Below are positions 18,119-28,000 of a stretch of DNA of 64,000 nucleotides, piece after piece (positions within the stretch are counted from its first letter, which is position 1; each line of letters opens with the position of its first letter). The stretch comes from Legionella sp. (GTDB lineage Bacteria > Pseudomonadota > Gammaproteobacteria > Legionellales > Legionellaceae), in assembly GCA_013911415.1 (NCBI GenBank), contig JACETI010000004.1, forward strand, positions 124,001 to 188,000, read 5' to 3'. A model generated the notes under the pieces. It was not told the DNA's origin. It was given only the letters and a program-made list of their open reading frames with translations, and did no database searches. A program made the position numbers and the translations under genes.

Positions 18119-18168
18119 AACGGTTATTCCTCGCCACGACACACTTAGAACCAACCGCTGAAAATTTA

Positions 18169-19353
18169 TTGGCATTCCTTACCACTACTCTGCGTGCTAT
18201 GCCATCTTATAAGCGTCTGAATCAAGCGACCGTTTCCGCATTTAAAGGGCGTTTAGAAAAAGCGATCAATCTATCTAAAGCTAAAGCTTACTTTACATCT
18301 CGCCCAGTAACAGGTGAGAACGACCCTGCCCTAGGCATGAATGCTCCTACGATGACCCTAGAATATTGCAAAATGGGCCAGCGTGTCGGATGTAAAGAGC
18401 AGCAAATGGTACAGTTATTTATTAACACAATAAGAGAAAAGCCCTCAGCTCGAAATTTATTGAATTTCCTTACCTTTGATCCACGTGCTAGGTTCTTGTA
18501 TAAGAATATTAATCCAGGGACCGTTTCCGGATTTAAAGAACGTTTAGAAAAAGCGCTGGACCTCCCTAAAAATGAAATAGTTTCCTTACCTCGCCGCCCA
18601 GAAGCGTTTGAGCAAAATGACTCTGACCAAAGCATGAATGCTCCTACAGTCGTAGAATATTACAAAAAGGGTAAGAATATCGGGCCCAAAGAGCGCGGAA
18701 TGATACAGGAATTCATCAAATCCACCGGAAAATTCCCATCATCTCAAAATTTATGGAAATTTTTTCAAGAGGAAGAGTCTGAAATATTTTATAAAAACTT
18801 TCATATCGATACAGTTAAAGGATTTAAGAACCGCATAGATAAAGAACTCGGCCTTGATGTTAAAAAGAAAAAAACCTTACCTAGTATTGTAGAAGGCTAC
18901 CGTTTAGAGCATCCTACGCTGTCTCTAAGTGAATTAAGGGCATATTGTCAAAACAAAATTCCTCAGATTGCGAATAAATTAAATAGGACAAAAGGCTCCG
19001 TGACTGCTCATTTAATTAAATTATTTCAACGAACTGGAAAGATTGGTCGTCAGTTTCCTAGCGAACCCAACCTTGAAAGGACTGTATCGAAAAAAATGAA
19101 AACCATCGTGCAGTCGCTATCCCCGGAAGAAGCTACGAAAGCAAGATGGGAGGAACAAATGCTGAGGCACCAGGAAACTGCAAGAGATAACTCCTCAATG
19201 AGCAACCTCGTTAATCAACAGAAACCCTCTGGGCCATTGTCCCTATCTGATGCTTACAAGACTTTTGCTCTATTCAGCCAGATAAACCCGTCAGAATCCA
19301 AAACGACTAGCATAGGCAATATAGACGCTTCTTTAGAGAATAGTTTTCGATAG
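18169..19353 (+). CDS. 3' part of frameshifted repeat-protein paralogue 2
   Basis: This frame is open upstream to the frameshift near 18088, and homology to paralogue 1 begins at about 18095 (GRVEKEIERLF). The first available start is a TTG inside a repeat unit with no Shine-Dalgarno, so separate translation is doubtful. It holds three helical units (about 70-90 residues each), the conserved segment with the HTH-like NRTKGSVTAHL, and the same Ser/Asn-rich C-terminus as paralogue 1. With the 5' part the intact protein would have about 568 residues. Confidence 0.6.
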   Translation: MAFLTTTLRAMPSYKRLNQATVSAFKGRLEKAINLSKAKAYFTSRPVTGENDPALGMNAPTMTLEYCKMGQRVGCKEQQMVQLFINTIREKPSARNLLNFLTFDPRARFLYKNINPGTVSGFKERLEKALDLPKNEIVSLPRRPEAFEQNDSDQSMNAPTVVEYYKKGKNIGPKERGMIQEFIKSTGKFPSSQNLWKFFQEEESEIFYKNFHIDTVKGFKNRIDKELGLDVKKKKTLPSIVEGYRLEHPTLSLSELRAYCQNKIPQIANKLNRTKGSVTAHLIKLFQRTGKIGRQFPSEPNLERTVSKKMKTIVQSLSPEEATKARWEEQMLRHQETARDNSSMSNLVNQQKPSGPLSLSDAYKTFALFSQINPSESKTTSIGNIDASLENSFR

Positions 19354-19387
19354 CAGAAATGGGCGCAAGGAAAATTTTAGATAATTG

Positions 19388-20956
19388 CTACCTTTTTCTC
19401 AGTAAATAATCATTATTTATATTTAAAGCTCGTACAAACTGCACATCGTGGCTGATTAAGACGATAGAGCCTTGGTATTGTTTTAGTGCAGTAAGCAATA
19501 AAGCTTTTGATGTTAAATCTAAGTGATTATCTGGTTCATCAAGCAGTAGTAATGGGGGGGAACTGAGGCCGCTAAATAATACGGCTAGTGACAGCTTTAA
19601 TGTTTCACCGCCACTTAGGGTAGAAACGGGTTGTAGAGCTGACTCTCTTCTTAGGCGTAATTGTGCGAGGATGGTTCGACATTCTGCTTCGCTTAATCCT
19701 GGTGATAGTCTTGAGAAATTATTTAGTACGCTCTCTTCCTGGTTTAAAAAGCTAAAATGTTGATCTAAGAAAGCGGTTTCTTCGGGTTTGCTAACAGAGC
19801 CTTGTAATGGTTGAACTGTTCCTTGAATAATTTTCAACAGCGTTGATTTTCCTGACCCATTCTCACCGGATAACCATAAGTGTTCGCCACGGGCCAGTTG
19901 CAGATTGATTGGCTGATTATGGCCATAAGGCAGGATAATATTCTCTAAAATTAAATGTTGTTTGCTCTGTGTTTTTACTGGGGATACTCTAAAGGCCTGC
20001 GGTTTCACTTCAATAAGTTCTTCTTTAGCTTCGGCATAGGCTTTAGTCGCATCGCTGACACGCTTTTCATTTAAACCAGCAAGCCGGGCGCCAGTTGTTT
20101 CGCTGGTTGCTTTCTTTTTGTCTAGAATAAGCTTTGATTGATTGGTTTGATGGCGATCTTTCTGGGCTTTATTTTGTTTGGCTTGTAAGGCTTCCTGATT
20201 TTTTTGTTTTGCTTTTAAACTCTCGGCTAGCGTCTGTTGTGTTTTTGCTACTTTTCGCTCTAATTCAAGTTCCTGTTGTTTTTTTGAAACCAGATATTCT
20301 TTCCAGCCTCCCTGATAGCGATGTATCCCTTTGGGATTTAATTCTAATATTACTTGGCTTTGTTCTAAAAGGCTTAAATCATGACTGATAATGAGGCAAT
20401 TGGGATGTGCTTTTATCCAGCGCATCAACCAAAGTCTGCTGGTTTTATCGAGATGATTAGATGGTTCATCAAGTATATAGAAGTCGCAACGCTGTCTTTC
20501 TAAATTGAGTAAGTTAAGACGAGTGCGCATGCCACCACTTAAACTGGTATACGGTTGATTCAAAATAGTTGTGGGTAGTTCGTAAGATTCGAATTGTTTT
20601 TCTAAAATGGTTTTAATATCCCAATTATTTTCCAATAATTCAAAATCTTTTTCTAAGATACCTCCTTCTTCAGAGCGTTGTAATGCTTTTACGAGCTCAT
20701 CAATTCCCAGTTTTTCAGCAACAGTTCCTGCAAAGGAATTCAATTCTTGACTTAGGTAACCCACAATTCCAAAATGACTGACTTGATGAGATTGCTGGGC
20801 TAAGCTTTTCGCTAAGCTTGATTTGCCACAACCGTTATCACCAACCATGAAGTGAGTTGTATCTAATAAACACAGATCTAAATTCGTGTATAGGGGCTTG
20901 GGCTTTTGGGGTGGGTGGAAGCTAAGTCCTTTAGCTTCTATCAATATTTTAGGCAT
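19388..20956 (-). CDS. ABC-F family ATPase
   Basis: A 522-residue protein with two ABC ATPase domains on one chain and no membrane segment, the mark of ABC-F proteins, which act on the ribosome. Domain 1: Walker A GDNGCGKSS at 39-47, LSGGM signature, LDEPSNHLD. A Lys/Gln-rich linker follows at about 225-300. Domain 2: GENGSGKST, LSGGE, LLDEPDNHLD and a C-terminal HD switch in LISHD. Its start codon directly abuts the stop of the MFS gene, so the two are co-transcribed as the distal part of the minus-strand arm of the polyketide cluster. ABC-F proteins in antibiotic clusters often protect the producer's ribosome; that is the inferred role. A housekeeping Uup/YheS-like role is the alternative. 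Confidence 0.85.
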   Translation of the reverse strand: MPKILIEAKGLSFHPPQKPKPLYTNLDLCLLDTTHFMVGDNGCGKSSLAKSLAQQSHQVSHFGIVGYLSQELNSFAGTVAEKLGIDELVKALQRSEEGGILEKDFELLENNWDIKTILEKQFESYELPTTILNQPYTSLSGGMRTRLNLLNLERQRCDFYILDEPSNHLDKTSRLWLMRWIKAHPNCLIISHDLSLLEQSQVILELNPKGIHRYQGGWKEYLVSKKQQELELERKVAKTQQTLAESLKAKQKNQEALQAKQNKAQKDRHQTNQSKLILDKKKATSETTGARLAGLNEKRVSDATKAYAEAKEELIEVKPQAFRVSPVKTQSKQHLILENIILPYGHNQPINLQLARGEHLWLSGENGSGKSTLLKIIQGTVQPLQGSVSKPEETAFLDQHFSFLNQEESVLNNFSRLSPGLSEAECRTILAQLRLRRESALQPVSTLSGGETLKLSLAVLFSGLSSPPLLLLDEPDNHLDLTSKALLLTALKQYQGSIVLISHDVQFVRALNINNDYLLRKR

Positions 20957-22174
20957 TTATGCTGCCTTTAGCGACTGAGTTCGTGATGTATTAAAAAACA
21001 TCAACAGGGCGGTGAGGCTCATTAACAACAAGACGCTAAAGAAAGCAAAATTACTCAGAGCATTGAGATAGCCACCTAAGAGGGCCGTCAATGTTGCTGA
21101 AATGGCGCAAATTGAGGCGATGGAGCCAAGAATAAGGCCTTTTTCTCCATCACTTGAAATAGACAAAATAAAGCCCAACATTGCTGAATAACCAACAGCA
21201 TAGAGTAGGGCCATACTTACTGCTACTAGGCTAAAAAAATTAAAATCTAGCGTGGGGGTTAGGAAGCTAAAATTAAACACTGCAAAAAGGGTGAAACACA
21301 AAGTAATGAGTTTTACTGGAGCAATTTTTAATTTAGGCACTATAAAGCAAAAACCAAAGCACATGGCGGCTCCTATGGCAGCCATTAACATTGTACTGTT
21401 ACCAGATTGTAACTTAGGCAGATATTGATAAAACAAAGTCCAAGCGCATTGAAATAGGAAAAAACTAAGTAGGGCGCCTCTTAAAGCCTGGAGTTTAAAT
21501 AATGCAAGGACAGAGGTGAATGCGCTAAAAATTTTTAATTTCTGTAGGTTGGATTGCGGGCTTTTAGTTTCTTCAATGAGTCTTAATAAACCAATACAGC
21601 CTAAACACGACAGGGCAATCACCAGAAAGGGGAGAGCGTGATTTGGGTTATTGCCCAGATAGGCACTTTCTGCAATCACTGGTCCGAACATATAGCCAGA
21701 TGTGACTGCGAACATGACTTGTCCAATGCCGGTCATTTGGTTTGATTTACTGTCAATATCAGTGAGTATCGCTTGTGCTACAGGAATACTGCCGGCACTT
21801 AGTCCATCAATAATCCGCCCTAAAATAAAGAGCGCAGGGGCTTTACTGATAACTGCAATGGTACAGATTAAGTAGCCTACTAATGCTCCTAACAAGGAGA
21901 GATAAAGTACTCGTTTACGGCCGTATTTATCTGAGAGTTGCCCTAAAATGCTGGCACCAAAAATCATCACCATAGAAAAAGCTGCTAGGTTAGCACTGTA
22001 GTAAAACTGATTCAGCCAATTGGGTGCGTTATCACTGAGCAAGGAAGATATTCCAGGAGCAAAGAGATCGCCGCTTAAGGGTATAATCAAGGACATGCCT
22101 ACGCCATCAATAAACATGATAAGCAATAAAGTGAGGGTTTGGCTTGTGTAGTGCCAAGATTTTTTTTGGTTCAT
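20957..22174 (-). CDS. MFS exporter of the polyketide cluster
   Basis: A 405-residue drug:proton antiporter-like MFS protein (DHA1 type). It has about 12 membrane segments, and the loop 2-3 motif A reads GQLSDKYGRKRVL near residue 78. The N-terminus has a GVGMSLIIPL segment similar to those of tetracycline-type exporters. It is 12 bp downstream of the isochorismatase-like gene and abuts the ABC-F gene, in the minus-strand operon running from the PKS at 30401. Export of the cluster product is the likely job, inferred from position. Confidence 0.8.
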   Translation of the reverse strand: MNQKKSWHYTSQTLTLLLIMFIDGVGMSLIIPLSGDLFAPGISSLLSDNAPNWLNQFYYSANLAAFSMVMIFGASILGQLSDKYGRKRVLYLSLLGALVGYLICTIAVISKAPALFILGRIIDGLSAGSIPVAQAILTDIDSKSNQMTGIGQVMFAVTSGYMFGPVIAESAYLGNNPNHALPFLVIALSCLGCIGLLRLIEETKSPQSNLQKLKIFSAFTSVLALFKLQALRGALLSFFLFQCAWTLFYQYLPKLQSGNSTMLMAAIGAAMCFGFCFIVPKLKIAPVKLITLCFTLFAVFNFSFLTPTLDFNFFSLVAVSMALLYAVGYSAMLGFILSISSDGEKGLILGSIASICAISATLTALLGGYLNALSNFAFFSVLLLMSLTALLMFFNTSRTQSLKAA

Positions 22175-22186
22175 TGTGTCGTATTC

Positions 22187-22741
22187 CTATCGAATGTAAC
22201 GGCCGTCTAAAAACTTCATTGCGAGTTCAAGGTAGTCTGGTCGTTCTGAGTGTTTGAGTAGTTCAAAAAAGAGCATTTCTTTGGTAATTAATTCACATTT
22301 TGTCTTTTTTAATCGCTCTAATGCACATTGGCTGTCTTGTCGGTTACGAGCGGAAACGCTGTCGGTTAGAACGAATACTTCATATCCAAGCGCTAGTAAA
22401 TCAACTACGGATTGATAAATGCAGACATGTACCTCAGAGCCGGCTATGACTACTTGCTTTCTATTGAGTTGTTTTAAGTAGTTGATGATCGAGGGTTCAT
22501 CGGCAATGGAGAAATGATGTTTAGTTAATACCTTAGCCTTAGGTGAAACTTGTAGGATTGGTGGGGCTAATGTGCCTAGTTTTTTATGTTCGATTAATGC
22601 TGTAGGTAGGTCATGCGTTGCAAATAGGTCTGCGAGCCAAACACAGTTATGGGTTAAGTTGGCGCTGTTTTCAAGGAGTGGGATGAGCTCTAATTGCATA
22701 TTAAATAGGATTAAACTTGCCTCGTCGAATGTTACTTTCAT
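22187..22741 (-). CDS. Isochorismatase-like hydrolase with Asn for the catalytic Asp
   Basis: A 184-residue protein of the isochorismatase/YcaC cysteine hydrolase fold. Of the catalytic triad, Lys74 (TKHHF) and Cys107 (GSEVHVC) are in place, but the Asp expected in the first strand (LxxxDMQ) is Asn14 (LFNMQ). The C-terminal 30 residues are a helical extension. It lies 12 bp upstream of the MFS gene in the cluster operon. It may be a tailoring enzyme or a binding protein without hydrolase activity. The substrate is unknown. Confidence 0.75.
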   Translation of the reverse strand: MKVTFDEASLILFNMQLELIPLLENSANLTHNCVWLADLFATHDLPTALIEHKKLGTLAPPILQVSPKAKVLTKHHFSIADEPSIINYLKQLNRKQVVIAGSEVHVCIYQSVVDLLALGYEVFVLTDSVSARNRQDSQCALERLKKTKCELITKEMLFFELLKHSERPDYLELAMKFLDGRYIR

Positions 22742-22809
22742 AATGGTTCCTTGTTAATCGTTCTTAAGCTAAGAAAAAGTCAAATCCAGGCTACATTTTA
22801 AACAGTCCG

Positions 22810-24222
22810 CTAAAACAACAGTTCGCCGATAAAATGATGGGCGAATTTTTGATGTATCTTTAATTTCTTTGCCAAAGAAAATGCCTTTTGGTTTACTGTT
22901 GTTTTTAAGCGTTCTGTTACTGAGTAAATCCCCATGAATTGCTTAATGGTATTAAATTGTGACTTTGCTAGCCAATTATCTTCAAAGGGATATTCTGCCC
23001 CTAAATGATGAGCAATCACTAAGCCTGAAACCATCGCTCCTTCATGTCCGGTTAATGAATAATCAGTGCCGCAGTACCAAAGGTTGTTTTGACCTTGAAT
23101 GGTTCGTACTTGCATCTTATTCCATAAATCTTTTGGTCTAAGTTTTGGCAACCGCCAGTTTTTAGTTGCGATTATTTTATCACGGTCTAATTGCTCAGCT
23201 CTATCAAAGCTGACAAACAAAGGAGTGCTTAAGTCCTGATAAGGTTTTAGATGATTAATCACTCGAGTAAGATAGCCTGGGAAATTATGAGTGGGATTTT
23301 GAGCGAGCTCAAATTGAAAGTATTCGTGGGCGTTACTCGGTAGGTTAAGCGCTTCTTTATCAGAATGTATGCTTGATTGTACATCAACGTATTCAAAGGC
23401 ACTGAGGATTTTTTGCTGAGATTCACTGGGCTTATCGAGTAATCTTAGAGCAATCTCTGCTTGGCAGGCAAAGATCACTTGGTCAACCTCTATAGTTTCT
23501 TCGTTTCTAAGAATCACTAAGACTTTATCCTGTTGCGATGAAACCTTTGTCACGGCGCAATTGAGTTTAATGTACTGACTTAATTGTTGTTGGAGCTTGA
23601 GTAAATATTGATGAATTCCACCAGCCAACTTGCGCCAATGACATGAAGAAAAAAATGACAGCAAGTTCATATTAAATGAGATCGCAATGTAGAGTAGTGA
23701 ATACTCAAGTGATGGGGCACGACATCCTGAGAAGGTAGTTAGGATCGGCAATAAGACCTGTTTCGCAAATTCATCGGAGTATTTACCTTGGGTGACAAAA
23801 TCACCAATTGATAGTTTTTTTAATTGTTCTTTATCTTGGAATATTAAGTTTTGCAATTCGATGTGAAAGCGATCCATTTCTGCGAAAAAGCGATTGTTTA
23901 GGGTGCCGCCTATGCGTAAGTTGCTCCAATAATTTCGTTTCCTATCTTCTGCTTTAAAGGCGCAAAAGGAGAGAGGGGCGATGTAAGTCGGTAATTCCAA
24001 TTGATTGATCAGCGCAAAAAAGTTAGGCGATAGGCGTTCGTGGATGTATTCAACGCCCATATCAACAGAGATTTTTTGGTTTTGGTCTACTAACTCATGT
24101 GTGTAGGCATGGCCGCCAATTTCTGTTGATGCTTCAAATAAAGTTACATCATGAGTTTTATAAAGTGCCCATAAGGCGCTCATGCCTGCAACTCCACCGC
24201 CTATAATAATTGTTTTTTTCAT
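22810..24222 (-). CDS. FAD-dependent amine-oxidase-like oxidoreductase (COG2907 type)
   Basis: A 470-residue flavoprotein. The dinucleotide-binding motif IIIGGGVAGMSAL is at 5-17, an acidic residue ends beta-2 (LFEAS), and IGGHAYTH follows near 36-43, as in the NAD/FAD-binding proteins of COG2907. A C-terminal FAD motif is present near 390 (LWYCGTDYSLTGHEGAMVSG). It overlaps the acyltransferase gene by four bases (ATGA), so the two are translationally coupled. In this operon it is a candidate oxidative tailoring enzyme for the polyketide. A general lipid-metabolism enzyme is the alternative, since relatives often lie beside cyclopropane fatty acid synthase genes. Confidence 0.8.
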   Translation of the reverse strand: MKKTIIIGGGVAGMSALWALYKTHDVTLFEASTEIGGHAYTHELVDQNQKISVDMGVEYIHERLSPNFFALINQLELPTYIAPLSFCAFKAEDRKRNYWSNLRIGGTLNNRFFAEMDRFHIELQNLIFQDKEQLKKLSIGDFVTQGKYSDEFAKQVLLPILTTFSGCRAPSLEYSLLYIAISFNMNLLSFFSSCHWRKLAGGIHQYLLKLQQQLSQYIKLNCAVTKVSSQQDKVLVILRNEETIEVDQVIFACQAEIALRLLDKPSESQQKILSAFEYVDVQSSIHSDKEALNLPSNAHEYFQFELAQNPTHNFPGYLTRVINHLKPYQDLSTPLFVSFDRAEQLDRDKIIATKNWRLPKLRPKDLWNKMQVRTIQGQNNLWYCGTDYSLTGHEGAMVSGLVIAHHLGAEYPFEDNWLAKSQFNTIKQFMGIYSVTERLKTTVNQKAFSLAKKLKIHQKFAHHFIGELLF

Positions 24223-25067
24223 CCGAGTTCCTTTTTATAGGCCATAATCTGCTGATTAAGTTGGCTTAACACATGACCTGGTCCAATTTCTTGAAAGTGA
24301 GCCTGCGGGTATTTGTTTATTAGGCTAACAATGGTTTGTCTCCAACGCACGGGTTGAACCAATTGATAGGTCAATTCTTCCAGCAGATGAGAGCTGCTAA
24401 TAAAGCCGCCGTGGGTGCTGGAAATAACAGGTATTTTAGGTTCAGCAAAGTCGTATTGGCTTAAAAATTTGAAAAATGAATGAGCGACATCCTTCATATA
24501 ACGAGAATGGAAGGCTCCGCTGACAGCCAGTGGGACTATCCGAAAATGAGCCTTGTGTAATAATGGGGCTAATGCTGCTAGGCGGTCTTTTTTTCCGCTT
24601 AAGACTCTTTGAGTGTAGGTGTTGTCATTAGCAATATCTACATCATTAAAGCCCTCTGTAATTAACAAGTCAGCAAGGCGGTCGCAGTGCTCGCCAATCA
24701 CCGCTAACATAGAACCATTTTGTGCCTGAGCCATTAATCTCGCCCGTTCTTTAACAATTGCTAAGCCTTGGACAAAGGTGAACACTCCAGTCGCGAATAA
24801 GGCGGTATATAAGCCAAGACTGTGCCCAATGACTGCATCGGGGTTTTGCTTTGCTTCTAAAAATGCTAGTGCCGATACCAGGTAAATTAATGGTTGCGTG
24901 TATTGTGTCGCATTGAGCCTTTGTTCTTTATCATTAAGGCATAGTGAAACGACATCGTAGCCTAGGAGATCTGAAGCAAAGGCTGTTTCTAGAGGATAGG
25001 CCTGGAATAGCTCCTTGCCCATCCCTTGCACTTGCGATCCTTGTCCTGGAAACATCGTAATAATCAT
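24219..25067 (-). CDS. Stand-alone malonyl-CoA acyltransferase (trans-AT)
   Basis: A 282-residue FabD-like protein. It begins ITMFPGQGSQ, with the catalytic Ser83 in GHSLG, the conserved Arg near 108-110 and His187 in GAFHSRYM, which is typical of malonyl-specific enzymes. It loads extender units onto acyl carrier proteins. None of the four assembly-line proteins here contains an AT domain, so this enzyme must serve them in trans. It lies 9 bp after the PKS at 25077-30401 and overlaps the oxidoreductase by 4 bases. Confidence 0.9.
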   Translation of the reverse strand: MIITMFPGQGSQVQGMGKELFQAYPLETAFASDLLGYDVVSLCLNDKEQRLNATQYTQPLIYLVSALAFLEAKQNPDAVIGHSLGLYTALFATGVFTFVQGLAIVKERARLMAQAQNGSMLAVIGEHCDRLADLLITEGFNDVDIANDNTYTQRVLSGKKDRLAALAPLLHKAHFRIVPLAVSGAFHSRYMKDVAHSFFKFLSQYDFAEPKIPVISSTHGGFISSSHLLEELTYQLVQPVRWRQTIVSLINKYPQAHFQEIGPGHVLSQLNQQIMAYKKELG

Positions 25068-25076
25068 AAAAATACC

Positions 25077-28000
25077 CTAATTTAACTCAAACACTTTAAC
25101 TGCTGGAGTTGCCTTAACTTGTTCTTGTGGTGCTTCAAACAGCTTATCCATTGTGGATGTTATAGAGGTAACTCCTTTGAGGCTCAGCAATAAATTGCCT
25201 TTGCTGTCACACAGTTCAATATCGTAGCTGCTAGTAGACGCACTTGATTGTTCTTTGGGGATGCACAAACAGTAAATGGGTTGGCACAGTGCCGGTAGTT
25301 TCACTAGGTTAATTTGTTCAATCAAGAAAGGAACTTTTACTTGACCTGTAGTATTGCTATTAAATTCAGTCAAAATCGCAGTTTGTAAGGCGCCGTCAAT
25401 CAATGCCGGAGATAGGGCATAGCCCCAATTTTGTTCTACCAATAATATTGAGCGCACTTGTTTACCTTGAAGTGCTGCTTGATGAATGACGCTAAAATCA
25501 GGCCCGTAGTTGTAGCCCTTAGTTTTAAAATAATGATAAATTTCTCGCTTCGAAAAGGTGATGCTTGCGGCCATGTGTGCTTGATGCATACTTGATTGTA
25601 TTCCAACACGATGCGTCCCTAATTCTCCTTGGCTATAAATGAGGGGTTGATCTTTATCTACGAGTTGATAACGGTTGCCTTGCTGAGAAATACGCGACGC
25701 TTCAGGGTTTCGTATGATTTTTCTCCATAAGAGATTATGCATGGTCTGGAAAGGTTGATGCTCATAAAACATAGAAATACTCAGTGCCGCGGGAGCAATC
25801 GCTTGGCCCAAAATCACGTGTTGGTTAACCAATTCACTAGGATGCGATAATCGAGTTTCTTTTGCATCCACCCAATGCTTAAAGTTATCAAAGGGATAGG
25901 CTGGTAAAATGCTCGCATACTTTTGGGCGAATAAAGGATTAAAATCAACATCCATGCCTTGGTTAAATGCATCGATGAGTGCATGAGTCGATTGACTCAA
26001 TGATGATTGAATCTGAGGTAAGGGCAGTTCACAGAGTTTGATTAACTCATCTCTATGTTTAACAACAAAGCCTAATCGTATTTTCTGCGGACTTCTAATA
26101 CAGCAATAGCCATAGCTTAATGCCATCAGGTCTTCTTGATCATGAACTAAAGCATTTCTTAAGTGGATTAATTCTTTTTGCAGCGCCCCTTCAGAATGAG
26201 CAGATAAAGCAAAAAGGTATTGAGGGGATTGTTCTGATTGCATTGTAAGCGGTTTATGTGATTCGATAATCACATGAGCATTGGCCCCACCTGCGCCAAA
26301 AGAACTGATGGCTGCGCGAACAGGGGATTCACTGTAAGTATTTGATGACTTATTAATAAAAAACGGCGTGTTGTGGAGGTTTAAATGGGGGTTTTCCATG
26401 GTACTATGTAGGCTTGGCGCTAATTGCTTATGCTGCATTTGTAATAATACTTTCACTACAGATGCAAGGCCTGCGGCCGATTCCAAATGGCCAATATTGC
26501 CTTTAATCGAACCTATTGGGATGCTCTGTTGGGGTAGACCATGATAGGCTTCCGTTAATGCGCGTAGTTCAATCGGATCACCTAACTCAGTGCCTGTGCC
26601 GTGGGCTTCGATAACATTGATGTCTTTGGGTTCGAGTTGGGCGCGCTTTAGCGCTTTTTTTATCAGCTCGCTTTGGGCTTTGGGATTGGGCGCAGAATAG
26701 CCATTCGCCTTTCCTCCGGCATTCAGCGCACTGCCTCTGATCACACCATAAATTCTTAAACTCTTCTCCAAGGCTTTTTGGTAGGGCATAAGTACGATGC
26801 TAATGACTCCTTCACCATCAATAAAACCATCGGCTTTGTGGCCAAAGGGTTTGCATTGGCTGGTTTTGGAGAGCATATGCAGTTGGCATAAAACCTCAAT
26901 TTGTCGAGGATGGCTAATCAGGTTCACACCACCAACAATCGCCATTTCGCAATCGCCATGAAGTAGGGCAGTCACGGCAGTATGCAGTGCAGTGAGTGAA
27001 GAAGAGCAGGCACTATCAACGGCAAAGCTTGGGCCATGCCAATTAAATTGATAGGAGGTACGATTTGCAATCGACCAAAAGAGTGAACTTGGGTAGTTTT
27101 GGCTTTCTTGATTTAAGTTTAATAATGAATAACCATGATTCATTACTCCGACGTAACAACCCACTTCTTGGCCATTCAGTTGTTTTAGTGATAGGCCTGC
27201 ATCTTCAATCGCGTGATAGGTAGTTTGCAAAAAAAGACGTTCTTGCGGATCCATACGCTCGGCATCAATAGGCGCTATATTAAAAAACTCATGATCAAAG
27301 CTCTGAGGATCATTAATTAAGGCGGCAGTTTGGGTGTATGTGTTAGGTTGATTATTAATCCAACGCTCCGAGGGAATGGGCTCGAATGCATCTTCTCCGC
27401 TTAAGAGTAAATCCCACAATTGATCGCAATTATCCGCTCCTGGAAACTTACCGGCCATACCGACAATAGCAATACTATTGTTTAGTTCAGGCACCGTTGC
27501 TTGTGGTGCTATGACCTCTGCTACAGACACTTCATTAAAGGAGTTATATTCGGCAATATATTGAGCTAATAAGTGAATAGTCGGGTATTCAAATAAAATA
27601 GTCGCAGGCAAATAACCAAGCTTTTGCTGTAAGGCAGTGACTATTTCTAATGAAATTAACGAGTCAATGCCCAGTTCACTAAAAGGAATGTTTGCTTCCA
27701 ATTCATGTTCTGGAGTGTGCAATACTTGCGAAATAATGCTGCGGATTAAGTCTGCAATGTTAGGATTTTGCACTTTATTTTTAGGCGGTTCAATTGCTTG
27801 CTCGGCAAATTGGTTAGCAAAATTATCTGTGAAATAAGTACTCAGTTTATTGAGGGTAGGATACTCAAATAATAAAGTTGCTGGTACATAGCCTACTTTA
27901 TCGGTTATTGGCCTGATTAACTCTAAAGAGATAAGCGAGTCTATGCCGTACTCGCTAAAAGGGATATCTCCTTGCAGTTCTTTTTCAGGGGTATGCATGA

